A stretch of 64,000 nucleotides of DNA, taken from the NCBI GenBank assembly GCA_033675265.1, contig JAUJYZ010000607.1:1-64000 (forward strand), in the 5' to 3' direction. The position numbers and the translations under genes were made by a program. Below, piece by piece: positions 36,410 to 47,600 of this stretch. Below the pieces are notes generated by a model. The model did not search any database. It had not been told where the DNA came from and was given only the letters and a program-made list of their open reading frames with translations. The stretch comes from Actinostola sp. cb2023 (Eukaryota > Cnidaria > Anthozoa > Actiniaria > Actinostolidae). The number at the start of each line of letters is the position of its first letter. Positions within the stretch are counted from its first letter, which is position 1.

Positions 36410-37920
36410 CTATTTATTCTCCCCCAACCCTATAATATGTTTCATAGCATTTTTGGTTAGCCAGACTGTATTATTCCACTTTTATTCATAGAGACTGAGT
36501 ACAATGTCGGGCTCTTTCTTGGTATATTTGAACGAGGTTAAACAATTGTTGAATTAGTTTCGTTGTTGATATATCCGAGCCACCCAATAATTTTGTCTAT
36601 TTATTTTTATGCGCATATCTGACGACATAGAATCTGGGTCTTCCGGTTTGTCTCTTAGCTTACTTTCGTTAGAAAGCTGAGAAGGGTCTGGGTACGAGAA
36701 TGTACAGGAGTTAATTAAAATATCGCGTGGCTGGAACGAGTATACACCTATTTCAATAAACGTTGATAATGGACGATCTGAAATGGATGATCTGAGATCA
36801 AGACGAATTATGGGAAACTGAGAGTCTTTAGTTAGTAACATGCGAAATTCATTCATTTGATCTGAAGCTTGGAATCATGCTTGATGTTTGAACGAGATAT
36901 GGCGGAGGTTAACGTGAATTTAAAAGTTTCAGATCATCCAATTCAGATCGACCGTTATCAACGTTAATTGGAATAGGTGTATATAGAGAGGAAGGAATAG
37001 GAAAACCCGTTTTATCGCGTAATTACAAGTAGTTACGATTCAGCACGCGCAAGCGAGGTCAGGGGATAAAAATATTTGGAATTGATCGTATATTGAGGAA
37101 AATATGACTACTGTAACTATAATCAAGAACAGGAAAAAAACAGTTTTCTTTGCTTGAGAATTTGTAACTATCTTTGTAATTCTTCTTACGCACTTTTAAC
37201 TTAAAAGTCTAAGTTTTCTACTGAATTTCTTCATTCTCCTTAATATTTTCGATCTATTTTATCCTCCGATCTCGCTTGCGCGCGCAGAATCCTGAAGAAT
37301 TCTGTGAAACTACGAAGAGGTGCATATAACCAATGACATGCATGATTTACTGCGTACTAGAATCCCATGATTCACTGCGTACCACAACTATCCCATGGTG
37401 TACTGCGTACTACGCCACACTGAGAGTAAAATATTATTTTATTTGGCCATTTATAAACATGACAGCTAATCTATATTAATCATTTACATGAAAATAAATT
37501 CACACTATACTTATTAGTTTATTATTATCGTAGAGTCGTTTTCGTACGAGTGGGAAAGTTACGGTATCGTGCCGTATTGAAAGAGTTTGATTGAGATGCA
37601 CCTGCACTTTGATTTTTTTTGATTGGTCCAGAAATTAAAGGAAGCCATTTGAGTGTCAAGGTGCCACAGGTTTCCCACACTTACGACTCTATAGACAACT
37701 TATCATATCCATGTTTCGTTGTATTTTTCCAAAAAAACATAATATATTAGTGATTAGGATTGTGCAGACCATTATGTACTCTGGACGTATTTAACTATAT
37801 ATTTAGTAAAAAAGAGTAAAAATTCGAAATGCAATGAAACCAAAACTTTTCATACATCAAGCTCAACGCTTGAAAGTAAATAACTTAATACATACGGATA
37901 TCATTTTCAATGTCCCCATC
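36410..37920. other. Gene-free stretch
   Basis: The only structure seen is an inverted pair around ATTCCAATTAACGTTGATAA (about 36955-36975) and TTTCAATAAACGTTGATAAT (about 36748-36768). Short repeats of ACTGCGTACTA lie near 37350-37410. No exon is recognised downstream of the chimaerin 3' end. Confidence 0.4.
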
Positions 37921-37924
37921 GCCT

Positions 37925-39355
37925 AAACGATCCCTCTTAGAAAAGGGGGAGACCACCCTTAGATTCCAAGGGGTAAGGGGAGATCCCTCATAGATTCTAA
38001 AGGGGGAGGGAGATCCCTCTTAGATCATAAGGGGTAAGGGGAGGGGGAGATCCCTCTTAGATCATAAGCAGTAAGGAGAGGGGGAGATCCCTCTTAGATT
38101 CTAAGGGGTAGGGGTAGGGGGAGATCCCTCATAGATTCTAAGGGGGTAAGGGGAGGGGGAGATCCCTCATAGATTCTAAGGGGTAAGGGGAGGGGGAGAT
38201 CCCTCATAGATTCTAAGGGGTAAGGGGAGGGGAGATCCCTCTTAGATCATAAGCAGTAAGGGGGGGGGAGACCCCTCTTAGATTCATAAGGGGTAAGGGG
38301 AGGGGGAGATCCCTCATAGATTCTAAGCAGTAAGGAGAGGGGGAGATCCCTCTTAGATCATAAGGGGTAAGGGGAGGGGGAGATCCCTCATAGATTCTAA
38401 GGGGGGGGGAGGGGGGAGATCCCTCTTAGATTCTAAGGGGTAAGGGGAGGGGAGATCCCTCTTAGATCATAAGGGGTAAGGGGGAGATCTTAGATTATAA
38501 GGGGTAAGGGGAGGGGGAGATCCCTCATAGATTCTAAGGGGTAAGGGGAGGGGGAGATCCCTCTTAGATCATAAGGGGTAAGGGGGGGGGAGGGGGAGAT
38601 CTTAGATTATAAGGGGAGGGGGAGATCCTCATAGATTCTAAGGGGTAAGGGGAGATCTTAGAGATTATAAGGGGTAAGGGGGGGGGAGATCCCTCTTAGA
38701 TCATAAGGGGTAAGGGGAGATCCCTCTTAGATTATAAGGGGTAAGGGGGGGGAGATCCCTCATAGATTCTAAGGGGTAAGGGGAGGGGGGGAGATCCCTC
38801 TTAGATCATAAGGGGTAAGGGGAGGGGGAGATCCCTCTTAGATTCTAAGGGGTAAGGGGAGGGGGAGATCCCTCATAGATTCTAAGGGGTAAGGGAGGGG
38901 GAGATCCCTCTTAGATCATAAGGGGTAGGGGAGGGGGAGATCCCTCATAGATTCTAAGGGGGTAAGGGGAGGGGGAGATCCCTCTTAGATTATAGGGGTA
39001 GGGGAGGGGGAGATCCCTCTTAGATTCTAAGGGGTAAGGGGAGGGGGAGATCCCTCATAGATCATAAGGGGTAAGGGGAGGGGGGATCCCTCTTAGATTA
39101 TAAGGGGTAAGGGGAGGGGGAGATCCCTCTTAGATTATAAGGGGTAAGGGGAGGGGGAGATCCCTCTTAGATTATAAGCAGTAAGGGGAGGGGGGGGCAG
39201 ATCCCTCTTAGATTCTAAGGGGTAAGGGGAGGGGGAGATCCCTCATAGATTCTAAGGGGGTAAGGGGAGGGGGAGATCCCTCTTAGATCATAAGGGGTAA
39301 GGGGAGGGGGAGATCCCTCTTAGGTTATAAGGGGTAAGAGGAGGGGAAGGAGTGA
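37925..39355 (+). repeat. G-rich minisatellite, about 36-bp unit, about 40 copies
   Basis: Units GGGGTAAGGGGAGGGGGAGA plus TCCCTCTTAGATTATAA vary (CTTAGATCATAA, CATAGATTCTAA). G runs of 3-9 recur several times per unit, so the + strand could form G-quadruplexes. It lies about 400 bp past the chimaerin stop codon. Confidence 0.95.
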
Positions 39356-39735
39356 GGATGCGACCAAGTTCCAGCGGCAGTTGGCCACTGATTTTAATAC
39401 TATTCTATTTGTTATTGATTTAATCTATTGCAAAGTAGCAACAATCATTACACGAGGACACCATCAACCTCAACCCATATTAGCCTGGTAGTATCAAATT
39501 ACTTGCCGTGTTTGTAAAAAAAATTATATACATGACTCTAAGTGAATAAGAGACAAATCTATACAGTGTACAACACACGTCAAATTAGTTCTATTGTTGT
39601 ACCATTAGTTCTATTAGTACCATTGTAGTACCATTAGTTCTATTGTTGCCATGAAATGGGTGTGGTCTAATACATATCATGACCCCAAAGACAAGTAAAT
39701 GCCACAATGAGTAGGTATTCTTGTGTTCAGCAATC

Positions 39736-41662
39736 TTACTGGGTATCAAACAAGACATCTTGGTGCGAGATAAGCAGCTCCACAGCAAGTCTTTGGAACT
39801 TTAGGTCTACAAGAGAACTGAGGGAATCCCCCTCAGGGGGCCTCATCATCGTAGGGCCAAACACTATGGAGAGATTCTCTTCTGTCATCATGTTTTGACT
39901 TTTGTTTTGCGATACTCTAAATGAATCAAACAAACAACAGGTACATCAGTCAGTCAACTGATCAACCAATCAGATAGTCAGTCAGTCAGACAGTCAATCA
40001 GTCATGCAGTCAGATAGTCAGTCAGTCAGTCAGTCAGTCAATCAGTTAGTCAGTCAGTCATGCAGTCAGTCAGTCAGTCAATCAGTCATGCAGTCAGATA
40101 GTCAGTCAGTCAGTCAGTCAGTCAGTCAGTCAGTCAGTCAGTCAGTCAGTCAGTTAGTCAGTCAGTTAGTCAGTCAGTCATGCAGTCAGATAGTCAGTCA
40201 TGCAGTCAATCAGTCATGCAGTCAGATAGTCAGTCAGTCATGCAGTCAATCAGTTAGTCAGTCATGCAGTCAGTCAGTCATGCAGTCAGTCAATCAATTA
40301 TTAAACAGTTATGCAGTCAGTCATTCAATCAGTTGGTCGGTCAGTCGGTCAGTCAGTCAGGCATGCATGCAGTCAGTCAGTCAGTCAGTCAGTCAATCAG
40401 TCAGACAGTTATGCAGTCAGTCAGTCAGTCATTCAATCAGTCAGTCAGTCAGTCAGGCATGCAGTCAGTCAGATAGTCAATCAGCCAGTCATTCAATCAG
40501 TCAGTCATTCAATCAATCATTCAGTCAATCTGTCATGCAGTCAGATAGTCAGTCAGTCATTCAATCAGTCGGTCAGTCAGTCAATCAGGCATGCAGTCAG
40601 TGAGTCAGATAGTCAGTCATTCAATCAGTCAGACAGTAACACAGTCAGTCAGATAGTCGACAGTCAGTCATTCAATCAGTCAGTCATTCAATCAATCATT
40701 CAATTTGTCATACAGTCAGATAGTCAGTCAGACAGTCATGCAGTCAGATAGTCAGTCAGACAGTCAGTCAGTCAGTTATGCAGTCAGTCAGTCATTCAAT
40801 CAGACAGTCAGTCAGCCATAGGCCTTTTCACGGATAGACCGGAAGTGGCCGAACGCAATGCATTGTGGACTATATTCGGTACAAACACAACAATCTGAGC
40901 GCCATTTTGGATCGAAGAACTCCGGAAGAACATAAACAAACTCACTTCATCATGCCTCGGTGTACCGTGATGGGCTGCAATAATGACACGAGATATCGAG
41001 AAAGGTTCTACACCGTATAATGTAGTTACTAGAGATTACTATATTTTACTAATCTTAGATGGGTCATTATGCCACATGTCAAGGAGTATTTCGTGTCATT
41101 ATTGCAGCCCATATGGCGCCTTGATTATTGTATTTGTGCCGAATCTAGACCAGAATGCACTCCGTTCAGCTACTTCCGGTCTATCCGTGAAAAGGTCTAT
41201 ACAGTAATGCATGGATCAATTCCAGCTGTTACCATCCCCCCCCCCGGGCTACCCCCGGGGATTTCCCAAAAAAATTTCTTGGGACTACAAATTCCCTGCC
41301 CCTGAGCCGACAGAAATCACAAATTCCCCGCTTTAGGGCAAGGGAAAAGCAACAACTTTTGAATAATATTAAACGGCATGTTTAACAATAATTATTGACC
41401 ATAACAGTAGAGATAAGAAGTCATCTGTGCCGTTAAACACTGCCTTTTTTTCAAAGAAAGCCTTTAACTTTGCAAGACCTTGTTTTTCAAGCCAATCGGC
41501 GACAAAAGTAGTCTCTTTACCGACAAATTCCATTATTATGAATTCCTCCATTGATTATACGCTCGGTCAAGTTATCCCCGCCCCTCACCCCCGGGGCAAC
41601 CACGTTGTTATACAAAATCCCCGCCCCTGGGACACAGGTCCTTACAAATCCCTGGGGTATGC

Positions 41663-41697
<35 letters not shown>

Positions 41698-44600
41698 TGG
41701 TAACAGCTGGAATTGATCCATGCATAAGTCAACCAGTTATAGTATGTATATACATACCTATAGAGATGTCCCATAAGATATTTGACAGTTTAATAATGGG
41801 GCTGAGGAAGATCACTCAGTGCTTTAGCAAGGGCCTCGACTCTTTGGAACTTGTCTTGGACTTCTGCACAAATAAATATTACTATTTCAAAACCAAATTC
41901 AGTAATAAAAGAAATAAGAATTTCTCATCGTTGCTATCTACGAATTAACTTACTTGCGGCGTTTATAAACTGGTTATATCCACGAGTTAACTTACTTGCG
42001 GCGTATAGAAACTGGCTATATCCACGAGTTAACTTACTTGCGGCGTTTATAAACTGGTTATATCCACGAGTTAAATTACTTGCGGCGTTTATAAACTGGT
42101 TATATCCACGAGTTAACTTAATTGCGGCGTATAGAAACTGGTTATATCTACGAGTTAACTTACCACGGCGGGCCCGCGCGCTTCGTAAAACAGCACGTTC
42201 GAGTGTAACCAGCCGCCATATTGGACGGGCGCATATTTTGGGAGTCTGGGAACGAATTTCACGAGTGCAAAACGACTTCTCTTTCGGAGCCTCGTATGTC
42301 GATCGTGTTTTTCCGAATAACAATCGGAAGACAGGAAGAGACGAAGCCTTCCTTGATGTCCATTTTGGTACCAAACTCGACGGGTAAATATTGAAAAGCG
42401 ATTTTATATGATTGTCGTTTTGTCCTGGATTTTGAACAACTGAAGATTTTGATTTGAAGGGCATATTTTGATCCTTGGTAAATTTTCGCCGTGTTAATTA
42501 TTTTGTAAATGAAATAAACACATTTTGAATCCTCGATAGTTGTTTGAAATTGTTATCGTTTTAGTTTTTTTAATTTAGTTTTTGATTTTCTGTCATGAGC
42601 GGTTGCCTTTGGTCAATTTTCACTACATTAACTGTAAGTTTCAACGCTGCCGCGTTTACAAGTCGCCAAATTACGAAGAGATAAGGAGTCATCGCTAATC
42701 AAAAACACTGTAATGGAAAAGTCTATTAGGCAAGAAGTAGAAAACTAAGTAAACAAAAAGAGTTAGAAAGCAAATAATGGTAAATGAGGGAGATCATTCA
42801 TCTTTTTTTGTGGAAGATGCATAAAAGAGCTAGTTATAGGTCTCATGTGCTGTTGGTTGTGACGCGCGAAATCAGCTCAGCATGGAAATTTAATTTCTGA
42901 ATTAACATTTTTTTCCATTTCCCTCCTGTAACTTTACTTTAGCCATGCAGTTTAGGCCATGTTGTACCCCGAACCACACCGAGGAAATGAATGTGCATTG
43001 ATAAGGGTTATAATACTGATAAAAAACCTAAGCTTATCTTGTAAAGTAAAACTGTATACATGAATGTACTGTGTACAATTAAAAATTGAACTGTACTGAA
43101 CAATGAATGTGTATATTCGATGTAAGTTTACTAGTATGTACCATATGCCTGTGACAAATTATATTTTTATTGACATAAAAGTAATTATATTATATTGTCA
43201 GTGCATGTATATAAATGAGATATTCAAAAATACAAATATGGTAGTCTGAAAACTTGATATGCTATAAACAGGCTGACATGACATAACTATTGTTTCACAG
43301 TGAAACTCTCTTCACCCCATGAACACTTCTACTGCATGTGAGACCAATACTTAGCCTGGTTTCGAACTAATAAATACCGTTTTAAATAATTCCACAGTGA
43401 AGTAAGGTAAAGTTTGATCTATTGGTGTCGACCAATAATTATTGGTTACAATTGCAACTGCAGAAATATCAAATCAACTAGTATAAGTGTGACAAGTTTT
43501 CATCTAAATAATGGTGACAGTAACTAACAGATAAGTTATCTGATTAATTATATTTATTTATGTACTCCATTTATGCTGTTATAATAATTAAATATAATTA
43601 ATCCATATAAAATATCATTACATACAATACCTTGTGTACTATTTGCATAATATTTGCAGTTTAAATATAACAATAATTGTTATTTTGTTATTATACCAAT
43701 CATTGCAGTAGTCTATGGATTTACATTAGGACACAGTCCACAAACTTAAGAGTACAAACACTTGCAACCATGCAACATAAATATAATAGTATTATTAGTA
43801 CTAAATACTGATATTTATATCCTCGTTTAATTAGTGCTATTTAGAACAAAATATTGCATGCATATAGTGTTCGTACTCTATTATTATAAATAAATAAATA
43901 AAATAAATACTGTCCATGTCTTGTTTTAGGATTGTGTATTCTATAAATTTACTCATATGATAACACTATTTGAGGCCATTTTCAAATATTCTGATTATAC
44001 CAGTTGGTCATTTTACCTTTCCCAATATTTATTTACCTTTTAATCAGTACTGATTAGCAATTCATCTAACTTGTTCAGTTGACTGTAAGCTAGAGTGTTA
44101 GTCCACAGACAGTGACATCAAATTCAAGATTCATTGCAGACATGCATGACGGCAACTTACAGTTACAGTCTATACAATAGTATTGACTTAAATATACATG
44201 ACTGGGGTAAAAGAAGTATGTTATAGGAGTGTACGTGACACAAGCAAAGTATGACTAACTTATAATGATAAGTCTGTTGTTGCATGCTATATGTTTCAGG
44301 TTGAAATGGAAGTATTCAAATACTATGGTAGTAACACTTGCTTGCCTCACAATGAGCCCTACACATAATGAAACTTGTCGTCACACTCTGAAATGTATTT
44401 AACTTTATTGAAAGTTGAGAATGTTTGTACATGTAAGTGCAGATGAATCACCTGAACTCAGAATTTGAACACCATAAACAAAGACTGAAGGGTACTGTAG
44501 TACCCAATAATTGTATTATAATTATTATTGTACTATTGCGTTCATTCCATCTGTGTGCATGTACATGTACCAAGTGTTTCCTCCCTAAAATGAGACGTTG

Positions 44601-47600
44601 CCATACTACTCTTCTACTCATTCCAACAATAAATGCCTAATTAGGGCATTATTGCTGTGCCTGCTAATCTTATAATTTTAATTTTAACCACCACTACTAT
44701 TTAATAATAGTCAAGAACATAATGTTGAATGTTGTCGAAAACAACAAACAATAACATATATATCATCACATGTACCATCACTCAGTTGCAGAACATAGAC
44801 TAATAATTTTTACTGAATTAATAAATTAATAAGCTTAAATGATTTTAAAATTATATAAGCTTATTTTCAAAGATCATACAAGTTTGTACACTCAAGTTCT
44901 TGACGTTAAGGACCTACAGTACAGTACCTAAAAGAAAAACAATACATAAAATTGTAGTTAAAACAATTACTCATGTCACTGCATATGAACTATATAGAGA
45001 TAAACAATGGTATTGTTACTGTACAGCATTATATTTTATATATGTAGTGTCATTTCATTTGCTAGATTTACCGTGAAGAGCAAAATATATTTAACGATGA
45101 GTTAAATCTTACAACATGAAACCCCTAAAATTACTGTAGGGCACAAAGAAAGAGTAGATATTTCAGAGAAACTTACCGTCTATTAAATCGAGTGTTCTTC
45201 ATGGAAGTACCGAAGTATATTTCACGATCGAATAGCAGAAGTCTGTTGCTTTTTCCTTAACAAAATACATCATGGAGGCCTATTTCTTTCCCAACCATAT
45301 CCAACAACAAACTCAATTAACTGTTTCACCATTCTTCACCAAAGAAATATTTTACTCGTTCATTTTCCCGTCAATTTCGCTGAACAAAATGCTCTAAGAC
45401 CTCACCGCATGTTTATACACGACGCCATTTTGTTTACATTTATGCGCTAAACCGCTGGCCAATTTGTCTGGCGAACGTGACGTTTTTTCGAGGGTCTGGG
45501 CCCGCCGTGTACTTGCGGCGTATATAAACTGGTTATATCTACGAGTTAACTTACTTACGGCGTATATAAACTGGTTATATCTACGAGTTAACTTACTTGC
45601 GGTGTATATAAATTGGTTATATTTACGAGTTAACTTACTTGCGGCGTTTATAAACTGGTTTTATCTACGAGTTAACTTACTACTTGCGGCGTTTATAAAC
45701 TGGTTATATCCACGAGTTAACTTACTTGCGGCGTATATAAACTGGTTATATCTACGAGTTAACTTACTTACGGCGTATATAAACTGGTTATATCTACGAG
45801 TTAACTTACTTGCGGTGTATATAAATTGGTTATATCTACGAGTTAACTTACTTGCGGCGTTTATAAACTGGTTATATCCACGAGTTAACTTAATTGCGGC
45901 GTATAGAAACTGGTTATATCTACGAGTTAACTTACTTGCGGCGTATATAAACTGGTTATATCTACGAGTTAACTTACTTACGGCGTTTATAAACTGGTTA
46001 TATCTACGAGTTAACTTACTTGCGGTGTATATAAACTGGTTATATCTACGAGTTAACTTACTTGCGGCGTTTATAAACTGGTTTTATCTACGAGTTAACT
46101 TACTTGCGGCGTTTATAAACTGGTTTTATCTACGAGTTAACTTACTTGCGGCGTTTATAAACTGGTTATACGTCTCAAACGTAATGAGAGGAAGAGGTAG
46201 TTGGCGAAGGTATAGTTTAAGTGTCCCACTTATCGTATTTATGTCGTCATACTGACCAACGTTGGCAGCATCACCCTCTGGATTAAAGAATGACAAAACA
46301 GAATTAATATCATTGGTCACTACTTTGTACGACAACCCGCGCATGCGTTATCATACCTTTATCGAAGGAGTTTTTAAGTGCTTCAACGTCGTCTGCAAAG
46401 CCAGATATCCTATAAATGCCTTCTGAGTCTAAACCTGGGATCATGAATGGAGATGTAAATACACAACTTTAGCGTGAGAAATTACCTCAGCTTATGATCC
46501 AAACTTACCTCGTTGTTCAACTTCTTGAATACAAACATCGACTACAAATGGCCGTTTCGTATCGTGTAGCTTTACCAGTGTGGTGAGATCAACTCCAAAT
46601 ACTGCGTTAAACGTACAATATAGTTACGGGCCCCTTGTGTTAATATTAGCAAACTTCAGATCCGACTACGAGTACGACAACGAGTACGAGTTTTTCAAAT
46701 TGGCCCAGTGCTCATGCTCAATAAAATCGTAGTCGATTTTCGTTGTTTACAAACTAAAGTTTAAATCTACGCGACCACAACTATGAAATGCTAGTGCCAA
46801 TCTTCGTGCGCTCAAAACTCGTACTCGATCTCGCAGTCGGATCTGAAGTTCGCTTCGCAAAGGACGGTGGGATATTAGATGGGTTTCTATATGGCTTGTT
46901 TCCAGTCATTAGTTCGTTCGTTGCGAATACGTCACGTGTCGGTAAGGATTAATTCGTTATGGTGCAATTGTTGTCATGGCAATGTTACCCTACCGTCGTG
47001 GTAAGGATAATAATAATAATAATAATAATTTATTAATTTATATTGCGCACTTTTCATAAAATGATCAAGTGCGCATTACAATAACTATGACTAATTACAA
47101 AAATAAAATCTAGGATCTAGGATAAAGTGTCATTATAAAGCCCTGTTGTCATGGTAACACCATGGTCACTAAAACGTTTTAGTGGTCGTTTTGTTAAAGT
47201 GTCATTATAGAGCCCTGTTGTCATGGTAACACAATGGTTACTAAAACGTTTTAGTGGTCGTTTTGTTAAAGTGTCATTATAAAGTCCTGTTGTCATGGTA
47301 ACACCATGGTCACTAAAACGTTTTAGTGGTCGTTTTGTTAAAGTGTCATTATAGAGCCCTGTTGTCATGGTAACACAATGGTTACTAAAACGTTTTAGTG
47401 GTCGTTTTGTTAAAGTGTCATTATAGAGCCATGTTGTCATGGTAACACAATGGTTACCAAAACGTTTTTGTGGTCGTTTTGTTAAAGTGTCAATATAGAG
47501 CCCTGTTGTCATGGTAACACAATGGTCACTAAAACGTTTTAGTGGTCGTTTTGTTGAAGTGTCATTATAGAGCCATGTTGTCATGGTAACACCATGGTTA

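Noticed and set aside
40004..40751. Ser/Gln/Val repeat proteins of 146-199 residues
   Set aside because: Translation of the CAGT microsatellite; three frames all look alike.
45464..46255. 263-residue plus-strand ORF
   Set aside because: It is the antisense reading of the 42-bp array and of chimaerin exon 11.
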